NCBI RefSeq assembly: GCF_010470665.1
Contig: NZ_VOPZ01000006.1
Location: 1-36,217, forward strand
Direction of reading: 5' to 3'
DNA from: Desulfovibrio sp. JC022
GTDB lineage: Bacteria > Desulfobacterota > Desulfovibrionia > Desulfovibrionales > Desulfovibrionaceae
DNA length: 36,217 bases
The notes beneath the pieces are model-generated. The model worked only from the letters and a program-made list of their open reading frames with translations, had not been told where the DNA came from and did no database searches. Made by a program: the position numbers and the translations under genes. Position 1 is the first letter of the stretch; each line of letters opens with the position of its first letter. This document shows positions 16,241-22,828 of the stretch, piece after piece.

Positions 16241-17134
16241 GTGAGGAAACGGGAAAAGATTCAGGGGATTTTTTCAGCAAAAACAAAATCTGTCATCGGC
16301 ACAGGAACGACTAAACAAAAAACAGTACAAACCACATATTGGTACGCAGAAGAACAGGACAGCGGAGTCCTGCAAGTTCAAGCCCTCAATACCAACTATA
16401 TTCCCACCGGCCCGCAGGCCGCAGTGGAGATGGATATGTTTTTGAGTTCGTACCACCCCGAACCGGAAATATATGTGGAAAAAGTCATTCCCAATACAAA
16501 AAAGCTGGAAAAATCCATATCACTAGGCGAAAGTCACCGGGCCAAAGGCGAAAGCTACAGTGCCGAATATGAATTCAACAAAGCCATGAGCCTTGATGAA
16601 CTGAACGTGCGCGTCAATTTCGGACTGGGGCTGACCTACCTTGACCGGGGAGAAGTGGATAGAGCTGACAATATCTTCAGAAGACTGGTCTGCCTTGATT
16701 CCAGCTATGAGCCGCAGCACAAACATCTGTTCAATGAATTCGGGATATCTCTGCGCAAAAACGGCATGCTTCAGCAGGCCCTTGAATACTACCTGAAAGC
16801 TACGGAACTGGTTGAAAAAGACGAAAACCTGCATCTGAACATAGCCCGAGCCCACTTTGAACTTGGTGACCTCAAACCCTGTCTTGAACACCTCCGGCAG
16901 GCATTGCGACTTAACAAAAAGCTGGAAGAAGCATGTCTCTTTCTGAACTTCCTTAAGGGTAAAGGTTTTATCGAGGAATGCACTCTGGATCAGGTAATTG
17001 CAAAAACAGCTGACGATAAAAATGTTTTGGACTCCCTGCTCAAAAACAGTCTTGCCTCTGAAAACAGCCACTCCAAAAAAAAATCGGCAACAGAAGCTGC
17101 TACCGATTTTGCGGTTGAAGACCTGAACTTTTAA
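16241..17134 (+). CDS. Tetratricopeptide-repeat protein
   Basis: A 297-aa cytoplasmic protein with no signal peptide. I start at GTG 16241 because GGAG (16231-16234) is six bases upstream; a GTG at 16229 would overlap that site. Residues about 1-85 form a unique domain (QTTYWYAEEQDSGVLQVQALNTNYIPTG) that does not resemble a TPR. From about 90 to 230 there are about four TPRs (YSAEYEFNKAMSLDELNVRVNFGLGLTYLDRGEVDRADNIFRRLV and following). The C-terminus is low-complexity (Ser/Lys/Glu). A family of this shape occurs in Desulfovibrio genomes as far as I recall, with unknown function. It is a single gene convergent with the solute-binding protein; the two stops are 14 bases apart. Confidence 0.82.
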   Translation: MRKREKIQGIFSAKTKSVIGTGTTKQKTVQTTYWYAEEQDSGVLQVQALNTNYIPTGPQAAVEMDMFLSSYHPEPEIYVEKVIPNTKKLEKSISLGESHRAKGESYSAEYEFNKAMSLDELNVRVNFGLGLTYLDRGEVDRADNIFRRLVCLDSSYEPQHKHLFNEFGISLRKNGMLQQALEYYLKATELVEKDENLHLNIARAHFELGDLKPCLEHLRQALRLNKKLEEACLFLNFLKGKGFIEECTLDQVIAKTADDKNVLDSLLKNSLASENSHSKKKSATEAATDFAVEDLNF

Positions 17135-17147
17135 CGACAAAGGAAAA

Positions 17148-17903
17148 TCATTCTTTGCACTGCTCAATCCATTTATCCTGAATCTCTCCAATAGTGCCCC
17201 GATCCTTCAGCACGGTAAAAGCATCCTGCCAAATTCTGAGATTTCCCGGATCAGTATTCTTTGAAAATGCAAGATAAAGCTTAACACTACGAAAAGTAAA
17301 AATCGGAATTGCTCTTTTGCGCAATTCTTCATTAGAAGCAAGAAATCCCGGCACACCGATATTTGATGTAGCCACCAGCTCAACCCTGCCCCGCAAAAGT
17401 TTTTTGAAATTTGTATCCTGAGAATCCATGACTTCAAGATTAGTAAAACCTTTGCTCTTCAAAAACTGCGCCCGAGCATCATTGCGATAAACCCCAATGC
17501 CGGAAACCTTTTTTGCATCTTCCAATGTCTTAACTTCATCCTTCATTCCCTTCAAACCATAAAAGACCCACTTGTAGCAGGCGATGGGCCCCACCCAGTG
17601 AAACTTGCTCTCACGTTCCTTTGTTCTGGCTGTAGAAAAAAGTAATATATCAGATTGATTAAGAAGATATCTATATCCCCGTGCCCAAGGCATAACTTCA
17701 ATGGACGTATCGCAACCGATTTCTCTTTTTAATGCTTCGACAATTTCTACCCCGAAACCGGTGATCCGACCTTGATCCTCAATAGTTGAGGGATGACTGA
17801 TTTCAGTGATTATCCTAAGTTCACAATCCTTTGCCAACCCGGAACCTGCCGGGAGTAAAAGACTCAGAACCAAAGTTAAAAAAAACAAATAACGTTTTAC
17901 CAT
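17148..17903 (-). CDS. Periplasmic solute-binding protein, family 3 (amino-acid type)
   Basis: A 251-aa protein with a classical signal peptide (MVKRYLFFLTLVLSLLLPAGSGLA, cleaved near LAKD). The mature part has the type II periplasmic-binding fold of SBP family 3: LRIITEISHPS, ITGFGVEIVEALKREIGCDTSIEVMPWARGYRYL, ILLFSTARTKERE and a C-terminal LRIWQDAFTVLKDRGTIGEIQDKW. Members bind polar amino acids or act as sensory input for other systems. No ABC permease or ATPase gene is nearby, so an orphan binding or sensory role is likely, as is common in Desulfovibrio. Two Cys in the mature protein (C27 and C247) could form a disulfide. Its 17-residue distance from the TPR gene is coincidental. Confidence 0.87.
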   Translation of the reverse strand: MVKRYLFFLTLVLSLLLPAGSGLAKDCELRIITEISHPSTIEDQGRITGFGVEIVEALKREIGCDTSIEVMPWARGYRYLLNQSDILLFSTARTKERESKFHWVGPIACYKWVFYGLKGMKDEVKTLEDAKKVSGIGVYRNDARAQFLKSKGFTNLEVMDSQDTNFKKLLRGRVELVATSNIGVPGFLASNEELRKRAIPIFTFRSVKLYLAFSKNTDPGNLRIWQDAFTVLKDRGTIGEIQDKWIEQCKE

Positions 17904-17988
17904 GAAAAGCCTACCCCTTTCCTAATTTGGACAACGCAACAAGCAGTTCTTACACTATACCCCGATTAAACCCCAAAAACAATAAGAC

Positions 17989-18022
17989 AAAAAAAAACGG
18001 AAGCAGTTTGATCCTGCTTCCG
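17989..18022 (-). terminator. Terminator of the CBS-ACT gene
   Basis: On the minus strand, CGGAAGCAG pairs with CTGCTTCCG (loop GATCAAA) and is followed by a T9 run. It lies 43 bases after the stop codon at 18065. A second hairpin, TCCGGC/GCCGGA with loop TGCG (18034-18049), is next to it and its T8 run points the other way. Confidence 0.85.
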
Positions 18023-18064
18023 GCTTAAAATTTTCCGGCTGCGGCCGGATTTTTTTTGGAAAAC

Positions 18065-18724
18065 TTATTTATTGGTCCATTCAGCCATGAAATCTTCAGG
18101 ACCGACCACCTTATACCCACGTTCCTGAAGTGCTGCCACAATGAGGGAAGCATCTTCGGTATCCACCCGCACGACAACCATTCTACGGTTGTTATGGTGA
18201 AAAAGTCCGGTACTGATGATGTTGTACTTCATGTTGGAAATGATCCCGGCCACTTCATAAAGCACCCCGGTACGCTCCTCAACATCAACAACAATACGGG
18301 TACCGCCCTGCTTAAGGCCCATTTCCTCAACAAGAAGCTCCAACATCTTATTGCGATTAATGTAACCGATGAGCTTCTTATTCTCATCAACAACAGCAAG
18401 GCCGGAAAGGTTCATCTCAAACATGAGGTCGGCAGCGGCCTCAATTTCGGTTTCCGGAGGAATCATGGTGATATTCTTGCGAACCACTTCACGCACGGTG
18501 ATCTTGCTCAGCAGGTAGCTGAGTTCGTGCTTATCAAGTGAATTGATAACTGAAGGCAAAGCCGCACGGACATCCTCCTTGGTGACATAGCCCACGAGGT
18601 CTTCCCCGTCTTTCACAAGAAGCATCCACAACTGATTGTCTTCCAGAATTTTGTCCGCTTCCTTGACCAGAGTATCCGGGGTTACGGTCACAAAGTCCTT
18701 GAGCATTTTCAGTCCCACATACAT
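18065..18724 (-). CDS. CBS-pair plus ACT-domain protein (AcuB-like)
   Basis: A 219-aa protein. Two CBS domains (about residues 1-65 MYVGLKMLKDFVTVTPDTLVKEADKILEDNQLWMLLV and 78-130 ITMIPPETEIEAAADLMFEMNLSGLAVVDENKKLIGYI) are followed by an ACT-like domain (about 142-210, TRIVVDVEERTGVLYEVAGIISNMKYNIIST). CBS pairs bind adenosine nucleotides and ACT domains bind small ligands, so it is probably a ligand-responsive regulatory protein, as with AcuB. The start is set at 18724: GGAGG (18733-18737) is eight bases upstream of this ATG but only two from the ATG at 18730. A 21-codon ORF with its own strong SD lies further upstream. The target is unknown. Confidence 0.88.
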   Translation of the reverse strand: MYVGLKMLKDFVTVTPDTLVKEADKILEDNQLWMLLVKDGEDLVGYVTKEDVRAALPSVINSLDKHELSYLLSKITVREVVRKNITMIPPETEIEAAADLMFEMNLSGLAVVDENKKLIGYINRNKMLELLVEEMGLKQGGTRIVVDVEERTGVLYEVAGIISNMKYNIISTGLFHHNNRRMVVVRVDTEDASLIVAALQERGYKVVGPEDFMAEWTNK

Positions 18725-18730
18725 CTGCAT

Positions 18731-19080
18731 GTCCTCCAGAGTCCGGAAAGTGTCCGGTGCGTAAAAAAGTTTAGTTATTCAGGGGATCAAACAAATAAAA
18801 TCCGACTACGTGAAAGCAGCCGAATCTCCCATTGATATGAACCCGTGAAATGCCGCCGGACATGACGGCAAGATAAAACACCTCCTCCACATACCCAAGC
18901 TTTCATCCACTTGCAAGACATGCCCGCATTTACGTGTGTTTTTTATATTATCACAACCACCATAAAAAGCACTCCATCATTAGGATGAGGTCAAACTATT
19001 ATTAACCGTGTTACAAAACTTACAGATTTATACGCCAAAGCACCTTGCCCCTGATAATTTTTTGAGTTAGTCCAAATCCC
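18731..19080. other. 350-base intergenic region between the CBS-ACT gene and hypA
   Basis: It holds the divergent promoters of the two genes. A short minus-strand ORF (18806-18871) has a strong SD (GGAGGAGG). A small GCCG...CGGC inverted repeat is around 18852-18869. On the plus strand an AT-rich stretch TTTTTTATATTATC (about 18940-18953) is a possible -10 region. hypA has no good SD. Nothing else is recognised. Confidence 0.45.
18806..18871 (-). CDS. Possible 21-aa leader or small peptide
   Basis: TTG 18871 is preceded nine bases upstream by the near-perfect SD GGAGGAGG (18881-18888). The frame runs 21 codons (LPSCPAAFHGFISMGDSAAFT) to a TAG at 18806-18808, 81 bases before the CBS-ACT start. 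It may be a leader peptide or chance; it lacks repeated codons of one amino acid that would mark an attenuator. Confidence is low. Confidence 0.25.
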   Translation of the reverse strand: MPSCPAAFHGFISMGDSAAFT

Positions 19081-19431
19081 ATGCACGAAATGTCAATAGC
19101 GCAAAGTATACTTGCAATCATTGAAGAGGAAATGGAAAAGCAACCCGGCGCCACCCTCAATAAAATTGTGGTTGGTAACGGCGCGCTTGCGGGAGTAGTC
19201 TCCGATGCTCTCACTTTCGGCTGGGAAGCGGTTACCGTGGGAACATCCCTTGAAGGCTCAGTCCTTGAAGTGAATGAGATTCCCATCAAAGTCCGCTGCG
19301 GCGAATGCAAACATGAATTTTTACCCGAAGACAAGTTGTACATGGCCTGCCCTGAATGCGGTTTGGAGATAGGCCATGAAGTACTTCAGGGCAAGGAATT
19401 GCAGATCGAAAGCATCGAGATTGACGATTAA
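19081..19431 (+). CDS. hypA: Hydrogenase nickel-incorporation protein HypA
   Basis: A 116-aa nickel chaperone that, with HypB, delivers nickel to NiFe hydrogenase. The N-terminal MHE motif that binds nickel (H2) is intact. The zinc site is C73-x2-C76 (VRCGECKHEF) and C90-x2-C93 (MACPECGLEIG). The length matches the family. No convincing SD is seen upstream of the ATG (TTGAGTTAGTCCAAATCCC precedes it), but the invariant MHE makes the start certain. hypB follows 15 bases after the stop. No hydrogenase structural gene or other hyp gene is in the window. Confidence 0.95.
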   Translation: MHEMSIAQSILAIIEEEMEKQPGATLNKIVVGNGALAGVVSDALTFGWEAVTVGTSLEGSVLEVNEIPIKVRCGECKHEFLPEDKLYMACPECGLEIGHEVLQGKELQIESIEIDD

Positions 19432-19446
19432 CTTAAGGAGTTAGCA

Positions 19447-20103
19447 ATGGGTGAAATCCCTGTGGTACGCAATATTCTGGAAGCAAACGACAGAATTGCC
19501 GATGAACTGAATCAATTTTTCAATGAGAAAAACATCCTCTGCCTCAACCTGATGAGCTCACCCGGGTCCGGTAAAACCAGCCTGCTGGAAAAGACCCTCG
19601 CGGACCTCAAAGGTGAATTCAAGATGGCGGTCATTGAAGGTGACCTCCAGACCGACAACGATGCACGCCGTGTTGCCGCCACCGGTGCACAGGCTGTTCA
19701 GATTAACACTGAAGGCGGATGTCACCTCAACTCCAGCCAGGTTAAGGAAGCTCTTTCTCTCATCGATATTGAAGGACTCGATATCCTTTTCGTTGAGAAT
19801 GTGGGGAACCTCGTATGTCCCGCCGAATTCAATGTCGGCGAAGACCACAAGATTACCCTGCTGACCGTAACTGAGGGCGACGACAAACCTGAAAAATATC
19901 CCCTCATGTTCCACATTTCATCTGTGATGATCCTGAACAAAATCGACCTCCTGCCCTACGTGGATTTCGATCTTGAAAAGGCCAAGCAGCATGCGCGCAA
20001 GCTCAATGCCGACATCGACCTCTTCCCCCTGTCCTGCCGCACCCGCGAAGGACTGGAAGACTGGTACGACTGGCTCCGCAAAGCCCGCGCTACTAAGAAG
20101 TAA
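19447..20103 (+). CDS. hypB: Hydrogenase nickel-incorporation GTPase HypB
   Basis: A 218-aa SIMIBI-class GTPase that powers nickel insertion into hydrogenase. The P-loop is SSPGSGKTS (37-45), followed by VIEGDLQTDND, the metal-site C92-H93 in NTEGGCHLNSSQV, C124 in NLVCPAEF and NKID (164-167). It lacks the His-rich nickel-storage stretch and the N-terminal CxxCGC motif of E. coli HypB, so it is the short form. AAGGAG lies before the ATG. It is downstream of hypA and upstream, through a repeat element, of the sigma54 activator, all in one direction. Confidence 0.95.
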   Translation: MGEIPVVRNILEANDRIADELNQFFNEKNILCLNLMSSPGSGKTSLLEKTLADLKGEFKMAVIEGDLQTDNDARRVAATGAQAVQINTEGGCHLNSSQVKEALSLIDIEGLDILFVENVGNLVCPAEFNVGEDHKITLLTVTEGDDKPEKYPLMFHISSVMILNKIDLLPYVDFDLEKAKQHARKLNADIDLFPLSCRTREGLEDWYDWLRKARATKK

Positions 20104-20106
20104 TAA

Positions 20107-20328
20107 TTGCCTCCGGCGGCCCTGCCGGGGGCCTTAAACCCTTTTTGTAAAAAGGGTTTAAGAATCCCAAAAACTTTTAACAGTTTTAAATTGGGTAGCT
20201 ACGAAAACTTTCCCTTTAAAATGACGCTTTGTATTAGCAGAGCGAAGCTTATCAAAAGGTTTTGAAAAGGGGAGTCCAGAGGGGAAAAACTTTTGCAAAA
20301 GTTTTTCCCCTCTGGCCGCCGGAGGCAA
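20107..20328. repeat. 222-bp composite intergenic repeat bounded by 15-bp terminal inverted repeats
   Basis: TTGCCTCCGGCGGCC (20107-20121) and its exact complement (20314-20328) bracket the whole hypB-regulator spacer. Inside are two hairpins: a 13-bp stem TTAAACCCTTTTT (20134-20161) and a 19-bp near-perfect stem (20276-20294 with 20297-20315, loop GC). This resembles small non-coding repeat families, REP/MITE-like, that I recall from Desulfovibrio intergenic regions. The right terminal repeat contains GGAGG (20321-20325), ten bases before the regulator ATG, and so supplies its SD. A related terminal sequence recurs at 36201-36212. Confidence 0.8.
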
Positions 20329-20335
20329 ATAAATC

Positions 20336-21670
20336 ATGAAATTCCCTAGTAACCTACCGTGTTCGGCTGTTCTTGACTCTTTAGCAGACGGAGTATTTAC
20401 GGTAGACCGGGACTGGAACATCACTTTCTTCAACGAGGCAGCCAGCCGGATCACCGGAGTGGATGCTGAAGAAGCGGTGGGCTCCAAATGCTGGGACGTC
20501 TTTCACTCCAGCCTCTGCGACGGCGACTGCGCCCTGCGGGCCTGCATGAAAGATTGCGGTCGCATCTCCAACAAATCCATATTTTTCATCCACGCAGACG
20601 GACGCAAGGTTCCGGTTTCCATCAGTGCCGCGCCACTTGTTGACGGCGATGGTAACCTCATCGGCGGCGTGGAAAGCTTCCGCGACCTGACTGATATCCA
20701 GATGATCCGCCGCGAGGTGGAGGAGTCATGGCGCTTTGAAGATATCATCGGCAAAAGTACCCAGCTTGGAAAAGTCTTCTCCATCCTGCCGCAAGTCAGC
20801 AAAAGTGAGGCAACCGTTCTGCTGCTGGGCGAATCCGGTACCGGTAAAGAACTTTTTGCCCGCGCCATTCACAACCTCAGTGAGCGCAGTCAAGGCCCGT
20901 TTGTAGCTGTAAACTGCGGAGCACTGCCCGACAACCTGCTCGAATCCGAGCTTTTCGGATACAAGGCAGGGGCATTCACCGATGCCCGCAAAGACAAGGC
21001 CGGACGGTTTGAACTGGCCGCAGGCGGCACTATTTTTCTGGATGAAATCGGGGATATGCCCGCCAAACTACAGGTCAAACTGCTGCGCGTGTTGCAGGAA
21101 AAGACCTTTGAGCCTCTGGGCGCGGTACAAAGCGTAAAGGCCAATGTACGTATTGTGGCCGCCACAAATAAAAATCTGGTAGAACTGGTGGAAGAAGGAA
21201 GTTTCCGGCAGGATCTTTACTACCGCCTCAATGTAGTTACCCTCAAACTTCCTGCACTCAAAGAACGGGTCGAAGATATTCCGCTTCTTATCAATCACTT
21301 CGTCAACAGACTTAATGCCCTGCAAGGCAAAGATATCGACGGTATTTCCGAAGACACCCTGCACATCCTCATGCGTCACCCCTTCCCCGGCAACGTACGG
21401 GAACTGGAAAACATCCTTGAATTCGCCTTTATCCTCTGCCCCTCGGGTTTCATTCAGGTAGAACACCTGCCTGAATATTTACAGCCCCAGTCCAAAGAAA
21501 CCGCCCCCCACGAAGATACGCCCCTGACCATGGACGAAATAAAATGCATTGCCGTACACCGCGCCCTTGACCGCAACAACGGTAAAAAAATGGCTACCTG
21601 CCGCGAACTGGGAATTTCCAAAGACACCCTGCGCCGCACCATCGCCCGCTGCAAAGAAGTGGGCGCATAA
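20336..21670 (+). CDS. PAS-AAA+-Fis sigma54-dependent activator of the ORP-type gene block
   Basis: A 444-aa transcription activator. Residues about 8-120 form a PAS domain with five Cys (C52, C61, C65, C70, C74), suggesting metal- or redox-sensing. The AAA+ core has Walker A GESGTGKE (165-172), Walker B IFLDEIGD and [22 protein letters not shown]-terminal Fis-type HTH (about 400-444, [22 protein letters not shown]) binds DNA. The sigma54-contact GAFTGA loop reads GAFTDA (212-217). Its placement before two NifX-like genes and an Mrp gene matches, as I recall, the D. vulgaris DVU2106 regulator of the orp operons. Next to it is a -24/-12 promoter. The SD is borrowed from the repeat element. DVU2106 homology was not searched. 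Confidence 0.93.
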   Translation: MKFPSNLPCSAVLDSLADGVFTVDRDWNITFFNEAASRITGVDAEEAVGSKCWDVFHSSLCDGDCALRACMKDCGRISNKSIFFIHADGRKVPVSISAAPLVDGDGNLIGGVESFRDLTDIQMIRREVEESWRFEDIIGKSTQLGKVFSILPQVSKSEATVLLLGESGTGKELFARAIHNLSERSQGPFVAVNCGALPDNLLESELFGYKAGAFTDARKDKAGRFELAAGGTIFLDEIGDMPAKLQVKLLRVLQEKTFEPLGAVQSVKANVRIVAATNKNLVELVEEGSFRQDLYYRLNVVTLKLPALKERVEDIPLLINHFVNRLNALQGKDIDGISEDTLHILMRHPFPGNVRELENILEFAFILCPSGFIQVEHLPEYLQPQSKETAPHEDTPLTMDEIKCIAVHRALDRNNGKKMATCRELGISKDTLRRTIARCKEVGA

Positions 21671-21693
21671 CTAGTCCTACCCTTCTGCTTTTC

Positions 21694-21708
21694 GGCTAAA
21701 TATGAGCC
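21694..21708 (+). promoter_or_regulatory. Possible upstream activator site before the sigma54 promoter
   Basis: An imperfect inverted repeat, GGCT-N7-AGCC (within TTCGGCTAAATATGAGCCAAA), lies about 80 bases upstream of the -24 element. This is the usual spacing for a sigma54 activator site. The palindrome is short, so the call is tentative. Confidence 0.35.
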
Positions 21709-21774
21709 AAAGCCAACTGCCGACACGCACACACAAATCACCCAACACCCTGTTATAGTTGTCATTTATATCTA

Positions 21775-21789
21775 TGGCACAGACTATGC
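21775..21789 (+). promoter_or_regulatory. Sigma54 (-24/-12) promoter
   Basis: TGGCAC-AGACT-ATGC at 21775-21789 gives the obligatory GG-N10-GC spacing (GG 21776-21777, GC 21788-21789) and matches TGGCACRNNNNTTGC except for the first T of TTGC. The transcription start would be at about 21801, two bases before the ATG of the next gene, just behind a sigma54 activator gene. Confidence 0.85.
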
Positions 21790-21802
21790 CTTATAGCTGT
21801 CC

Positions 21803-22273
21803 ATGAGAGGAAACGAAGGACGCACAAATAATTCTACGCTGCTTTGTTTGGCTTGTTATGAAGACAGGCTGGCCTCTGTATTTGATAATGCCCCGGACCT
21901 TAAATTGTTCAGGGTGGAAGACAATAAAATTTGCCCCGCAGGTTACCTATCCCTTCCCTCAAAAGACCCAAAGGACAGGACATCCGCCATTATGACCTGC
22001 GGGGCAACATTTTTAATATGCGGTGCAATCTGCGGTTGCACCATGAATGAACTGGAACAGGCCGGAGTCAGGGTTATTCCGTGGATCACGGGAATGACAG
22101 ACCAGGTACTCGCGGCCTATCAACAGAACTGTCTGGAAAATCATGTCATGCCCGGATGCCGCGGCAGGGGCAGATGCGGACAGGGGAACAGGGGCTTCAG
22201 GGCCAGAAAAACCGCGCAGGAAGCAATGCATCCTAACGGACCGACCCTGAACTCAGCGCAAAGGAGTAAATAA
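21803..22273 (+). CDS. NifX/NifB-like (dinitrogenase Fe-Mo cofactor domain) protein, first gene of the ORP block
   Basis: A 156-aa protein whose core, about residues 14-105, has the NifX-like fold signature (LCLACYEDRLASVFDNAPDLKLFRVED, then TFLICGAICGCTMNELEQAGVRVIPWITGMTDQVLAAY). Cys are frequent (C68-type TCG, ICGAICGCT). The Arg/Gly-rich C-terminal tail (GCRGRGRCGQGNRGFRARK) is unusual for the family. It probably takes part in building or carrying a metal-sulfur cluster of the orange protein system. The ATG at 21803 has no SD, and the sigma54 promoter start is only two bases away, so it may be leaderless or a start lies elsewhere. It ends one base before the next gene. Confidence 0.83.
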   Translation: MRGNEGRTNNSTLLCLACYEDRLASVFDNAPDLKLFRVEDNKICPAGYLSLPSKDPKDRTSAIMTCGATFLICGAICGCTMNELEQAGVRVIPWITGMTDQVLAAYQQNCLENHVMPGCRGRGRCGQGNRGFRARKTAQEAMHPNGPTLNSAQRSK

Positions 22274-22274
22274 T

Positions 22275-22634
22275 ATGAAAATCGCCATCAGCTGTCAGGG
22301 CAACGATCTCAACGGTGATATCGACCCTCGTTTCGGTCGCGCAAAAGGCTTTCTGGTCTGTGATACCGACGCTGACACTCAGGAATACATAGACAACACC
22401 CAGAACCTGAATGCCGCTCAAGGTGCCGGAATCCAGTCCGCCCAGAACGTGGCTGCCACAGGTGCCACTGCGGTCATCACCGGCCATGTAGGCCCCAAGG
22501 CCTTCACCGCCCTTGATAAGGGTTCCATCAAAATCTACCTCATCGGTGGCGGAACTGTTGCCGAAGCTCTGGCCTCATTCAAGGACGGCAAGCTTGAAGC
22601 AGCCGAGGACGCAGACAAACCGGGCCACTGGTAA
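22275..22634 (+). CDS. Orange-protein (ORP)-like NifX-family protein
   Basis: A 119-aa protein of the MTH1175/NifX type: MKIAISCQGNDLNGDIDPRFGRAKGFLVCD at the start, then VAATGATAVITGHVGPKAFTALDKGSIKIYLIGGGTVAEALASFKDGKLE. Length and sequence layout match the Desulfovibrio orange protein, which binds a Mo-Cu sulfide cluster. Only two Cys are present (C7 and C29), fitting a cluster held largely non-covalently. AAGGAG is located before the ATG. It begins one base after the previous stop. It is the probable counterpart of DVU2108 by position; this was not searched. A terminator lies 124 bases downstream, separating it from the Mrp gene. Confidence 0.85.
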   Translation: MKIAISCQGNDLNGDIDPRFGRAKGFLVCDTDADTQEYIDNTQNLNAAQGAGIQSAQNVAATGATAVITGHVGPKAFTALDKGSIKIYLIGGGTVAEALASFKDGKLEAAEDADKPGHW

Positions 22635-22649
22635 TATTTTTTGCATCCT

Positions 22650-22699
22650 GTTCAGTCATGCCTCTTCTCCTCTCCCTTGCTCTGCGGGCATGACTGAAC
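22650..22699. promoter_or_regulatory. 13-bp perfect inverted repeat with a 24-base loop, between the ORP gene and the Mrp gene
   Basis: GTTCAGTCATGCC (22650-22662) and GGCATGACTGAAC (22687-22699) are exact complements. No T-tract follows, so it is not a simple terminator. It may be an activator site for the ORP regulator or an mRNA hairpin. Confidence 0.5.
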
Positions 22700-22757
22700 C
22701 ATCCCAGCCATTGACAAGTCAGGTTCACGTCTTAGTTTACCATGAAATGTCTACTGT

Positions 22758-22784
22758 AACAGATTGAAAAAATCTGTTTTTTTT
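22758..22784 (+). terminator. Terminator between the ORP gene and the Mrp gene
   Basis: AACAGATT pairs with AATCTGTT (loop GAAAA) and is followed by a T8 run (22777-22784). A TATAAT begins at 22784, so a new promoter for the Mrp gene may overlap the end. Confidence 0.82.
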
Positions 22785-22789
22785 ATAAT
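22784..22789 (+). promoter_or_regulatory. Possible -10 element of the Mrp gene
   Basis: A perfect TATAAT lies directly after the T-tract, 40 bases before the Mrp start codon. No clear -35 is seen at the right distance, and the A/T-rich terminator could mimic it. Confidence 0.35.
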
Positions 22790-22828
22790 GACAACCCCCT
22801 CTGCCAGTGAGGGGCAGGAGATTGATAT

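Noticed and set aside
16523-17191. 222-codon minus-strand open frame
   Set aside because: Antisense shadow of the TPR gene, running into the 3' end of the binding-protein gene in another frame.
18034-18057. Hairpin TCCGGC/GCCGGA with a T8 run on the plus strand
   Set aside because: It has the form of a plus-strand terminator, but both flanking genes run on the minus strand, so no plus-strand transcript is known to need it. It may back up the minus terminator or be chance.
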